The translations under genes were made by a program, and so were the position numbers. 46,532 nt of DNA. It comes from Tropicimonas sp. IMCC6043. GTDB lineage: Bacteria > Pseudomonadota > Alphaproteobacteria > Rhodobacterales > Rhodobacteraceae. The notes beneath the pieces were generated by a model. That model made no database searches and was not told the origin of the DNA. It worked only from the letters and a program-made list of their open reading frames with translations. Position 1 is the first letter of the stretch, and each line of letters starts with the position of its first letter. The stretch spans positions 1-46,532 of the forward strand of contig NZ_SELO01000030.1 of the NCBI RefSeq assembly GCF_004146235.1, read 5' to 3'. Shown here piece after piece: positions 1 through 7,254 of the stretch.

Positions 1-499
1 CGCTGTATTGCTGCTCGGATGGCGTGCGTGGTCGTGGCGCTGCCGTGACGTACCTGTCCCATAGGGCTTCCTTCCATTCCAGCGAATGGATCGCACCATC
101 AAACCGTGGGATCAAACACCTAGGGCCGGTCCAAGGCAGCGACGCCAAGGCGGTGGTTCCGGGCGCCAACGTCTCCTGGGCCGTTCTTGCCGCGTGAACC
201 TTTTCTGCAGCCGCGAAGGCCGATGTCCAGGTGAGCGTCTGCTAAACGCAGGAAGCCGCAACAGCCACATGACAGGACCAATACCCGACCGCCCAGCCAT
301 GTGTCCGGTGCGGCCGAACCCAGTCGAGCGGTGGCGCTGATAGCCTCACCGGGTGGCGATTGGCGGAGCGAGAGAGGGCGGACTGACGCAGCCGGATTTG
401 ACCGCGCACAAAACCAGCACTTTTGCACGCGCGAACTCGGCAGTGACTTAGGCGATGGCTAGACTGCGTCGGAATGTCAGCCTGCTCCGGTCCCGGTTA
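1..499. other. Left edge with no convincing gene
   Basis: Short open frames exist on both strands, but none has a ribosome binding site with a plausible start, a recognisable domain or coherent codon use. A minus-strand frame over roughly 120-430 is cysteine- and tryptophan-rich in its middle part and might be a decayed remnant, but I could not assign it to a family. The first 60 bases may include the end of a gene lying outside the window. Nothing here is firmly supported. Confidence 0.4.
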
Positions 500-769
500 T
501 CACTCGCTGGCGCCCTGCACGAGGTCGAGCGTCGCGCTGAGGTCGCCGCGGTGGTCGGGATCGACGTTGGCGAGGCCGGCGCGCGGGTTCGGCTGCTGCG
601 ATGCATGCTGGCCCTGATTCCAGCTCGGGTCTTCGTTGGCGGCCTTGGTGAGTTCGCCGAGGCTGCCACCCTCTCGCTGTCCGGGCGGGGTCTTTCCGCT
701 GCCACTTTGCGCGAAGGCCGGCGCAGCGATGAGCGGCAGCACAAGAGCGAGTGCGATAATGCGGTTCAT
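500..769 (-). CDS. Small secreted hypothetical protein (89 aa)
   Basis: This is a short exported protein of unknown function. The first 21 residues form a clear Sec signal peptide: MNR, then a hydrophobic core (IIALALVLPLIAAP), then AFA-Q as the likely signal peptidase I site. The mature part of about 68 residues is hydrophilic and rich in Gly, Ser, Gln and Asn, with no cysteine and no recognisable domain. The start was taken at 769 rather than the upstream in-frame ATG at 820, because a strong Shine-Dalgarno (GGGAGGA) lies just upstream of 769 and the signal peptide begins there. It stands alone, downstream of the HxlR-type regulator on the same strand but 383 bases away, so it probably has its own promoter. 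The call as a real gene rests on the signal peptide and the ribosome binding site. Confidence 0.65.
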   Translation of the reverse strand: MNRIIALALVLPLIAAPAFAQSGSGKTPPGQREGGSLGELTKAANEDPSWNQGQHASQQPNPRAGLANVDPDHRGDLSATLDLVQGASE

Positions 770-1152
770 GATGGGTCCTCCCTTTCCGTGCACTTTTCCT
801 AACGTAAGTTTCCGTCGCATTGTTACGCTACGTCAAGCAATTCCCATCCCGCGACTGCAGGGCGTGCTGGAGCTATATAAGCCAAGGCACACTTTCCACG
901 ACCCTCCGCCCGGCACCAGCGGTCTCGTCACTGCCAATCGCCGCGCCGACCTTGAATGGCGGCTTCCGAAAAAGGAGCTTTATGCTGCAGGTGCAAAGGG
1001 CTCACACAGCACGAGCGGAGGTATTGCGCAATGAGCGACCGCGCTGGCGTGTCCGGTCCAAGAGCCAACGCTTCGTGCCACCGAAGGGGGAGTATGCCGA
1101 CCTTGCGGACATCCGATGGGAAGACTCGGATGTCGCCTTTCGATCCTATCGC
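770..1152. other. Intergenic region upstream of the small secreted protein
   Basis: These 383 bases lie between the 3' end of the HxlR-type regulator and the start of the small secreted protein, both on the minus strand. A plus-strand frame crosses it but lacks a ribosome binding site and resembles no family I know. The promoter of the small gene should lie here; a TTGACG hexamer on the minus strand near 832 could be a -35 element, but no good -10 follows at standard spacing. I see no repeat or RNA gene. Confidence 0.4.
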
Positions 1153-1851
1153 TTACAGGTGCTGTTCGCCGGAGCGATGTGAAGGAACTTTCGTGAGCGA
1201 ACCGAGATTGAGCCATTTCGTGAACGCTCGGCGCGCCCAACCGTCGCCAATGACCTCCAACCTGTTCTTTGCCATTGCCCCAGATGGCGATATGTCCCCA
1301 CGTACGATGTAGATAGCGTCCGGTAGCGTGCAGTTGATGTAGAGGTTCACGTCTCCACCTGGGTCGTCGACGCATAATTGGCACCGTCCCTGGCGGTTCA
1401 GGAACCACCAGAACCGTTTTGCGTCCACCTGGTCGGTCAGTTCCAGTCGGATCAGGCAGGGTCGTGGGCCGAAGGCGTTTGGATTGGCGGAGCTTTCCAG
1501 GCTCCAGACGAGCAATCCGAGGTCGATTTCATGGTCCTGCAATTCACGCCGAGTCCAGCGCTGCCCCCAGATGCCCAGAGCCTCGACCAGCGGCACGAAT
1601 TCGCGCCCAGACTCCGTCAACGCGTAGCCGGAGCGGTCTCCGCTTACATCGGCACTTTCCACGATTCCTTCTTTGATGAGCCACTTCAACCGAGACGACA
1701 ACAGCGATGGCGACATCAGGGGCACACCGCGTTTCAGCTCCGAAAATCGGCGCGGTCCGGTCGCGAGATCCCGAATGATCAGCGCATTCCATCGCTCGCA
1801 AAACAGCTCGGCTGCCTTGGCGACGGGGCAGAACTGACCGTAGGATTTCAT
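1153..1851 (-). CDS. HxlR-family winged-helix regulator with extra C-terminal domain
   Basis: This is a 232-residue DNA-binding regulator. Residues 1-100 follow the HxlR/MarR-like pattern: CPVAKAAELFCERWNALIIRD near the start, then FSELKRGVPLMSPSLLSSRLKWL as the recognition region, then a wing (SGYALTESGREF). HxlR proteins are usually about 110-140 residues. The additional 120 residues resemble the ligand-pocket C-terminus (SCP2-like) seen in a longer subgroup, which is an inference from length and pattern. A Shine-Dalgarno-like AAAGG lies 9 bases before the ATG at 1851. It is divergent from the methyltransferase gene at 1950 with only 98 bases between the starts, so it is likely to control that gene and itself. 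Ligand unknown. Confidence 0.85.
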   Translation of the reverse strand: MKSYGQFCPVAKAAELFCERWNALIIRDLATGPRRFSELKRGVPLMSPSLLSSRLKWLIKEGIVESADVSGDRSGYALTESGREFVPLVEALGIWGQRWTRRELQDHEIDLGLLVWSLESSANPNAFGPRPCLIRLELTDQVDAKRFWWFLNRQGRCQLCVDDPGGDVNLYINCTLPDAIYIVRGDISPSGAMAKNRLEVIGDGWARRAFTKWLNLGSLTKVPSHRSGEQHL

Positions 1852-1949
1852 CGGCTGCGCCTTTCTACCTGCTACAGATTTAGAACTATATCGCGCCGCC
1901 TTCGGTGTGTCGCTCTTGGCCCGGACACCCAGAAATCGCAGGTAGCATC
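1852..1949. promoter_or_regulatory. Divergent promoter region, HxlR regulator / methyltransferase
   Basis: The 98 bases separating two divergent starts must hold both promoters and is the natural binding site for the HxlR-type regulator. The middle (about 1880-1900) is locally AT-rich (TTTAGAACTATAT), which fits a -10 area. I did not find a clean inverted repeat. Confidence 0.45.
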
Positions 1950-2756
1950 ATGAATACCCAAGCTGTAATCACAGGGCAGGTCTCCAATTCTGCCGCCGAA
2001 ATCTATGACGAATTCTTCGTGCCGGCGCTCTTCGGAGCTTGGGCGGAGCCGCTGTGCGAGGCGGCCGGCCTCAAGCCGGGACAGGCGGTGCTCGATGTCG
2101 CCTGTGGAACTGGTGTGACAACCCGGGCAGCCGCCGAACGGATTGGGCCAAAGGGGCGCATCGTCGGCCTCGACAGAAACGCGGGAATGCTGGAGGTCGC
2201 GAGAAGGCGTGGGAGTGGAATCGAATGGAGCCAGGGCCTTGCCGAAGACCTCCCCTTTGCCGAAGGTAGCTTCGATTCCGTGCTCTGCCAGTTCGGGCTG
2301 ATGTTTTTTGATGACAAGGTGCAGGCGATCAGGGAAATGCGACGCATGCTTCGCCCCGGCGGTCGCATTGCTCTCACCGCGTGGGACGATGAAGAAAATT
2401 CTCCCGGATATGCCAGGATGATCGAATTGATCGATGAGATGTTCGGATCTGACGCTGCAAATGCTCTCCGCGCTCCGTTCAATCTTGGGCAAACCGAACG
2501 ATTCCGAAGCCTGTTGGTAGAGAGCGGGCTGTCGGACGCAACAACTGTCACGGTTTCTGGCAGCGCGCGGTTTGCCTCGATCCGGGAGTGGGTCCGGATG
2601 GATGTGCGCGGTTGGACCTTGGCCGAGTTTATCGACGACGCTGGCTTCGAGGCGCTCGTCGAAAAGGCCGAGAAGCGGCTGGTCCAGTTCGTTGGCACTG
2701 ACGGCACTGTCGAGTTTCCAGCGCCTGCGCATATCGCGGTCTGGGAATGCCGCTAG
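1950..2756 (+). CDS. Class I SAM-dependent methyltransferase (paralogue 1)
   Basis: This is a 268-residue cytoplasmic methyltransferase of the UbiE/Methyltransf_11 type. Motif I (VLDVACGTGVTT, residues 47-58) forms the S-adenosylmethionine loop, followed by the acidic residue at the end of strand 2 (IVGLDRNAGML, about 71-81) and a motif around DSVLCQFGLMFF and REMRRMLRPGGR that is typical of the post-II/III region. The ATG at 1950 was preferred over 1905 because the intervening residues are unlike the family and an AGGT lies 7 bases upstream. The acceptor substrate cannot be inferred. It is paralogous to the methyltransferase at 4884, with the same block order and a shared FFVP segment before motif I, and is divergent from the HxlR-type regulator. 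Confidence 0.88.
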   Translation: MNTQAVITGQVSNSAAEIYDEFFVPALFGAWAEPLCEAAGLKPGQAVLDVACGTGVTTRAAAERIGPKGRIVGLDRNAGMLEVARRRGSGIEWSQGLAEDLPFAEGSFDSVLCQFGLMFFDDKVQAIREMRRMLRPGGRIALTAWDDEENSPGYARMIELIDEMFGSDAANALRAPFNLGQTERFRSLLVESGLSDATTVTVSGSARFASIREWVRMDVRGWTLAEFIDDAGFEALVEKAEKRLVQFVGTDGTVEFPAPAHIAVWECR

Positions 2757-3115
2757 ACGGCGCGACAAGGCAAAGAGGAATTTCGTAGCTAAATCAGCAA
2801 AGCTGACATTGCGAATCTGTCCCCCAGGGTTCGAAATGCGCAGTGAGCCGACCTGATAGACAAGAAAGCGCCCGGTCTCGCCCGGCGTGGCTACCAATGG
2901 CAAGTTCACCGACCAACCGGACCTTAGCCGCAGGCGCGAAACCTCGACCGATGCGCGCGCAGGATTCGCAAGACGGGCGGTTTGCCGACCTTCGCGGCGC
3001 CTTGTTCCAATGTCTCCTGCGGGTCGGTTTTGTGTGGCGAGACCAGTTTGACTCAGGTGCATTTGCACCGGGCCAAAGGCCTGCAGGGTGACCCCGGACC
3101 GTGATATGATCACCC
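2757..3115. other. Intergenic region upstream of the LuxR-type regulator
   Basis: These 359 bases hold no gene I can support; open frames on the minus strand are extensions of antisense shadows. Just before the regulator start there is an interrupted palindrome (see 3101-3113). The rest shows no repeat, RNA or clear promoter hexamers. Confidence 0.4.
3101..3113. promoter_or_regulatory. Short inverted repeat at the LuxR-type gene start
   Basis: GTGAT-ATG-ATCAC is a 5-bp inverted repeat with a 3-base spacer ending two bases before the start codon at 3116. Its position over the ribosome-binding area would suit an autoregulatory operator or a structure limiting translation; no good Shine-Dalgarno is visible in front of this gene. 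Function is inferred from position only. Confidence 0.3.
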
Positions 3116-4768
3116 ATGGTTCAGGACGACAAGATCCGAGCGGGGAGAGAGGCCTACTCCGCGATGCGATGGGCCGAGGCCTATTCCCTTTTCTCCGATG
3201 ACGAGAGTTTTTCACGACTCGCGGCGTTGGATATCGAGAGGCTTGGCGACGCGGCTTATCTTTTGGCGAAGGATAACGAGGCCGTGCAGTACTGGACACG
3301 GGCCCACAATGTACATGTGGACAATGATGAGGTCGGGCGCGCTGCACGCGTGGGATTTGTTCTGAGCCTGACATCGCTTCTGAGTGGGGACCTGTCGCGC
3401 AGCAATGGCTGGCTTGCACGCATTCAGCGCCTGCTCGAGGAATATCCCGATTGCCGGCCAGAGCGCGAACTCTCGCGGCTTCTCATGGCGATCAGGCAAA
3501 TGTTCGGGGGTGATCCGGCAGGGGCGCTTCCGAGCTTCGACACTGCGGTGGGCACCGGAACCGAGGAACGTGACGCTGACTTGCTCGCGCTTGCGCTTCT
3601 GGGCCGGGGACAGGCCTCGATTGCGCTCGGTCGGGTAGAGGCGGGTGCGGCTAGTCTCGATGAGGCGATGATCTCGGTCACCGGCGGTCAGGTGTCGCCG
3701 ATCCTCAGCGGGATCATCTATTGCGCGGTCATCCTCACCTGCCAGAGCGTCTTCGATTGCGAACGTGCCCGCGAGTGGACCGCCGCCTTCGACGGCTGGT
3801 GCCGCACGCAGCCTGATCTGGTGCCCTACCGCGGGCAATGCCTGATCCACCGGTCCGAGATACTCCAAATGGGTGGAGATTGGCCTGGGGCCATGACAGC
3901 CGCCGACCGGGCCTGCGAATGGTTGGCCGGGAGGTCTGAAGCAACTGTGGGTCGGGCCCACTACCAGAGGGGCGAAATGCACCGGCTGCTCGGCCATGAT
4001 GCCGCTGCCGACCAGTGTTACGACAGCGCCCTGAGGCAGGGCGTGGACCCCCAGCCTGGCCGCGCGCTTCTTTGGCTGGGCAAGGGCCGGGCCGAGCAGG
4101 CGGCAGCCGCCATCCGTGCGGCCTGCGGGTCGCAAAACGGTGCGCCCGTTAGATGGGCCGACCCGGAGCGGCTGAAGTTGCTCGGTCCCTCGGTCGAGAT
4201 CTGCCTGACAGCAGGCGAAATCGACACGGCTGCGTCGGCAGCCGAGGAACTGTCAAGGTGGACGTCGGAATTCGATGTCCCTCTCCTTCAGGCAACGTAC
4301 GCGCAGGCCAGAGGTACACTGCTTTCCGCTACGGGAGACCGCGAAGAGGCGCTGGCGTGGCTTTCGGACGCGCTCGCGCTCTGGCAACGTCTTTCGATGC
4401 CCTATGAAGCCGCCCGCGCCCGAGCACGGCTCGTGCGGGTCTACAGGGATCTTGGGGACGAAAGTTCCGCCGAAGTTCATCGGCTCGCCGCGGAGGCCAC
4501 CTTCGACGATCTCGGCGCTGTTCGCGACCTGTCCCAGTTGGTCACTCCAGCCAGGGGCATGGCTTCCCCCGTGGCGGGACTGACAGGGCGGCAGATCGCC
4601 GTGTTGCGCTTGCTGGCCAGCGGCCAGACCAACCGCGAGATCGCCGCCGAACTCGGCGTCAGCAAACACACGGTCGCCCGCCACATAAGCAATATCTTCG
4701 ACAAGACCGGCGTGTCTTCGCGCACCGCCGCCGTCGCCTTCGCGCACAGGAAGGGCCTCTTGTCCTGA
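3116..4768 (+). CDS. LuxR-type regulator with long TPR-like sensor region
   Basis: This is a 550-residue transcription regulator. The last 62 residues (489-550) are a canonical LuxR/GerE helix-turn-helix: LTGRQIAVLRLLASGQTNREIAAELGVS followed by KHTVARHISNIFDKTGVSSR. The preceding ~470 residues are alpha-helical and Ala/Leu-rich with repeated helix pairs (for example AYSLFSDDESFSRLAALDIERLGDAAY and several ALLGRGQASIALGR-like segments), consistent with tetratricopeptide repeats. There is no Walker A motif, so it lacks the ATPase of MalT/LAL regulators, and no receiver domain. It probably senses a protein or small ligand through the repeats. The next gene, a methyltransferase, follows on the same strand with a 20-bp perfect palindrome in the gap, a likely target. 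The start at 3116 has a poor ribosome binding site but fits the repeat pattern. Confidence 0.85.
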   Translation: MVQDDKIRAGREAYSAMRWAEAYSLFSDDESFSRLAALDIERLGDAAYLLAKDNEAVQYWTRAHNVHVDNDEVGRAARVGFVLSLTSLLSGDLSRSNGWLARIQRLLEEYPDCRPERELSRLLMAIRQMFGGDPAGALPSFDTAVGTGTEERDADLLALALLGRGQASIALGRVEAGAASLDEAMISVTGGQVSPILSGIIYCAVILTCQSVFDCERAREWTAAFDGWCRTQPDLVPYRGQCLIHRSEILQMGGDWPGAMTAADRACEWLAGRSEATVGRAHYQRGEMHRLLGHDAAADQCYDSALRQGVDPQPGRALLWLGKGRAEQAAAAIRAACGSQNGAPVRWADPERLKLLGPSVEICLTAGEIDTAASAAEELSRWTSEFDVPLLQATYAQARGTLLSATGDREEALAWLSDALALWQRLSMPYEAARARARLVRVYRDLGDESSAEVHRLAAEATFDDLGAVRDLSQLVTPARGMASPVAGLTGRQIAVLRLLASGQTNREIAAELGVSKHTVARHISNIFDKTGVSSRTAAVAFAHRKGLLS

Positions 4769-4774
4769 CCGGGA

Positions 4775-4794
4775 CATGGTCAATATTGACCATG
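4775..4794. promoter_or_regulatory. Perfect 20-bp palindrome, candidate operator
   Basis: CATGGTCAATATTGACCATG is identical to its reverse complement over all 20 bases. It begins seven bases after the LuxR-type stop codon and lies 90 bases before the methyltransferase start at 4884. A dimeric regulator site is the simplest reading, with the adjacent LuxR-type protein as first candidate. It is too short and lacks the loop and T-tract for a terminator. Confidence 0.55.
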
Positions 4795-4883
4795 CTGCGA
4801 TCCCGGCCATAGCAAGAACGGGCGAAGAATCCGCCCCCTCCGAGTCCTATCCTAATCCCGTCGCAAAATCGGGAGCACTGGAC

Positions 4884-5693
4884 ATGGCACAGACCTACGC
4901 ATCGACCAATTACGGGGGCGACGCTCCCGGGAACTACCAGAAATTCTTTGTCCCAAGCATCGGAGGGCCGGTGGCTGAGGATCTCATTGCACTTGCCGGC
5001 CTGAAGGCGGGCGAACATGTCCTCGACGTCGCCTGCGGTACCGGCGTGGTCACCCGAATGGCTGCCCGGCAGGTCATGCCCGGTGGGAAGGTCACGGGAC
5101 TGGACCTGAACCCCGGGATGCTGGCCACTGCGCGGGCCAATACCGATCCGGACCTCGGCACCGACTGGGTCGAGGCCGACGCAGCGGCGATCCCGCTCAA
5201 CGATGGAAACTTCGACGTCGTCCTCTGCCAAATGAGCCTGCAGTTCATCCCCAACAAACTGGCCGCGCTGCGCGAGATGCATCGGGTACTGAAACCCTCG
5301 GGTCGCATTTTGCTCAGTGTCCCCGGGCCGAAACCGCCGCTCTTCGCCGCGATGCACGATGGCATCGCCCGCCACCTGTCGCATGAAGGCGCGTTGTTTC
5401 TCGATCTCGTCTTCGCAATGCACGACCCGAGAGAGCTGCGCGACCTGTTCGACAACGCGGGATTCCATAACGTGCAGGTGCATTCGGCACCAAAGGCCCT
5501 GACGGTCCCGCGACCGGAGGAGTTTCTGTGGCAATATGTTCACAGCACACCGCTGGCCTCGGAGGCGGTGAACGCCACACCATCGGCCCGTCAGGCGCTT
5601 GAGGAGACGGTCTGTCCGAAGTGGTCCGACTACGTCGTCGGAGGAAAAACCCGGTTCGAGGTTGGGATCACCACTGTTCAGGCTTGGGCCTGA
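4884..5693 (+). CDS. Class I SAM-dependent methyltransferase (paralogue 2)
   Basis: This 269-residue enzyme has the same build as the methyltransferase at 1950. Motif I is VLDVACGTGVVT (46-57), followed by VTGLDLNPGMLATA, the FDVVLCQMSLQFIPNK segment and REMHRVLKPSGRILLS. The family methylates small molecules such as quinones; the substrate is unknown. An in-frame ATG at 4776 exists but lies inside the palindromic operator candidate and would add 36 unconserved residues; the ATG at 4884 has a GGGAG 9 bases upstream and begins the conserved part. It lies downstream of the LuxR-type gene on the same strand. Only 19 bases after it, another gene began (5713) but has been cut off. Confidence 0.87.
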   Translation: MAQTYASTNYGGDAPGNYQKFFVPSIGGPVAEDLIALAGLKAGEHVLDVACGTGVVTRMAARQVMPGGKVTGLDLNPGMLATARANTDPDLGTDWVEADAAAIPLNDGNFDVVLCQMSLQFIPNKLAALREMHRVLKPSGRILLSVPGPKPPLFAAMHDGIARHLSHEGALFLDLVFAMHDPRELRDLFDNAGFHNVQVHSAPKALTVPRPEEFLWQYVHSTPLASEAVNATPSARQALEETVCPKWSDYVVGGKTRFEVGITTVQAWA

Positions 5694-5712
5694 GTTCAAG
5701 GGAGAAAGCACC

Positions 5713-5760
5713 ATGACTATTCAGGCCCAAGAGATCGAGCGCGTAATCGCCGAAATCGAC
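5713..5760 (+). pseudogene. First ~16 codons of a truncated gene
   Basis: A good Shine-Dalgarno (GGGAG) and ATG start a frame beginning MTIQAQEIERVIAEID, 19 bases downstream of the methyltransferase and plausibly its former operon partner. After about codon 16 the frame runs into what is, on the other strand, the lgt-like fragment, and the rest of the translation is unconserved antisense sequence. I cannot identify the original protein from the remaining residues. It is interpreted as the 5' stub left by a deletion or insertion. Confidence 0.45.
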
Positions 5761-6180
5761 ACCCCAGGGCAGGGCCGTGGCAATGCCATAAGTCTGATCA
5801 GGCATGCCCGAAAAGTAACATCCCCAGCGGCCGACCGTTACCGTGGTGGCGAAAGCAAAGACGAAAACAAGCCCGGTCGATCCGCGGATGCCACGATTGA
5901 GTTTGTAAAGCTCGACCGTCAAAATGGCTCCGGCCAATGCGCCGACGATGCTACGCCCGACTCCCGGCAGACCAGAAAGCAAGAGACTGAGCGTGCCAAA
6001 ACCGTAGCCACCGAGCGCGGCACCGATCAACACCGCCGCGACATAGCCCGGACCTGCCTTGCCAACGGTCCTGTCCACGACCGGGCGAAGCCGCCAGGCG
6101 TAGACCAGAACAGTCAGCAGAGCCGCCGAAAGCGAGGCCGCGAGGTCGAAGACCAAGTGAATGCCGGTTTGTGTGAACAA
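5746..6180 (-). pseudogene. Truncated prolipoprotein diacylglyceryl transferase (Lgt)-like gene
   Basis: The frame encodes about 145 residues resembling the N-terminal two-thirds of Lgt-like membrane proteins: GIHLVFDLAASLSAALL near the start, several hydrophobic helices, an AGAILTVELYK segment and a GRWGCYFSGMPDQTYG block like the GR.GCF..GC.YG signature, then WGVDFGD. Real Lgt continues with a conserved RHP.QLYE segment, which is missing. After residue 145 the frame reads antisense into the start of the 5713 gene and stops at 5668 without similarity. The first codon is uncertain; TTG at 6180 was used, but the open frame continues upstream without a good ATG, so the N-terminus may also be altered. 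It is probably non-functional. Confidence 0.6.
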
Positions 6181-6345
6181 CGCAGGTTTTGCCCTCCCTT
6201 CACGGGGCGCGAAAAGCCCGGATCGGTGGCATGCCCCCGGCTTTGATGCTGCAACCGGCCCCCGCGGAACCGATGAGTCGTCAGAAATGACCCAAAGCGA
6301 GTTCTGGTCTTGGTTCGTGTTCCAATGTTCGGTCCCGGTGCCTAA

Positions 6346-7254
6346 TCAAGAGCCGAGTTTGCCGCTGGACGCGCCAGAACGTACAATCCGGTCGATCTCT
6401 TCTCCATAGAGAATTTCAGAGTCGTCCTTGGGTTCATAGCCAAGCTGTCGGCGCGCCGAGTCCAGCGACCAGAAGGCGCGCGTGTTGTCGGAGATTCCGT
6501 AGACCACCAGCCAGGGCACGCCGTCGCGCCCCTCGATTTCGGGGGCTTCGGCGGCCGCGCGAAAGAGCTCGGCACAGTCGCCTGGGCTGAGATAGGTCGC
6601 GAGGGCACGCTTGAACCCTGCCACGCCACCCGGTTTCGGCAAGGACAACTCGGGCGATGCGCCACCGTCGAGAAACTTTCCGGCGTCGATCGGATAGGGC
6701 GCTCCGATGCGCAGGCTCACCACTTCCAGCCGGCGGCCGAAAGTGCCGCATGCATAAGGAAAGCCGAGCAGTTCGTAGGACGCCTTGGCCCAGCCATAGA
6801 AATTGTCCGACAACGGGTAGTCGTCCGGCGTGATCATTTCCCGCCGGCGGGCGTGGATCTGGCTGTGCTCGTACCAGTCGGCGGCATGGTTCGACGACAC
6901 CATGACGACACGGCGGACACCGGCCTCGTAGGCGTGGCGGTAGACCCGTTGCGCGATGCGGATATTGTCCAGTTCCGTCTCGAAACGGTCGATCTGCGGC
7001 GGCTCCGCTCCATAGACATCGCCCTGCTTCGAGGAATGGAGATAGGCACTGTGAATGACCGTTTCGACGCCCTTGAAGAGGGCCGAAAAGGACGCGTCGT
7101 CGGCATTCAGCAGATCGCTGGCGGTAAAGGTGGCGCCCGCTGGCGGCGACGGTGGGGAGACGATGTCGGTGAGCCGGAGTTCGTGGCGTTTGGCAATTTC
7201 GCTCAGCCCCATCCGTGCGACGTGGCCGGAGGCGCCGGTGACGAGGATCTTCAT
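6346..7254 (-). CDS. NAD(P)-dependent epimerase/dehydratase (SDR, extended)
   Basis: This is a 302-residue extended short-chain dehydrogenase/reductase. The nucleotide loop is TGASGHVA (6-13), the active-site serine lies in VVMVSSNHAADW (about 117-127), and the catalytic pair is Tyr153/Lys157 in FYGWAK. The SSNHAADWY and YGWAKASYE blocks resemble uronate dehydrogenase-like or UDP-sugar epimerase-like NAD enzymes acting on free sugars or sugar acids. It is the last gene of the long minus-strand operon: its ATG overlaps the stop of CFC-protein 1 (ATGA, 7251-7254). A second protein of the same superfamily sits at 41120 next to the other CFC-protein, which suggests that the two types act in one pathway. 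Exact substrate unknown. Confidence 0.85.
   Translation of the reverse strand: MKILVTGASGHVARMGLSEIAKRHELRLTDIVSPPSPPAGATFTASDLLNADDASFSALFKGVETVIHSAYLHSSKQGDVYGAEPPQIDRFETELDNIRIAQRVYRHAYEAGVRRVVMVSSNHAADWYEHSQIHARRREMITPDDYPLSDNFYGWAKASYELLGFPYACGTFGRRLEVVSLRIGAPYPIDAGKFLDGGASPELSLPKPGGVAGFKRALATYLSPGDCAELFRAAAEAPEIEGRDGVPWLVVYGISDNTRAFWSLDSARRQLGYEPKDDSEILYGEEIDRIVRSGASSGKLGS

Noticed and set aside
120..428. Minus-strand frame of 102 residues with cysteine-rich middle
   Set aside because: No ribosome binding site or homology I can name, and the conserved-looking part seems to change frame; at most a decayed remnant.
820..1182. Plus-strand frame of 120 residues before the HxlR-type gene end
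   Set aside because: It has no ribosome binding site, basic composition and no similarity; it overlaps the regulator's 3' end antisense.
1872..3419. A 515-residue open frame on the minus strand
   Set aside because: It lies antisense to the methyltransferase and the start of the LuxR-type gene, has Arg/Pro/His-rich composition typical of antisense frames in GC-rich DNA, and no motif.
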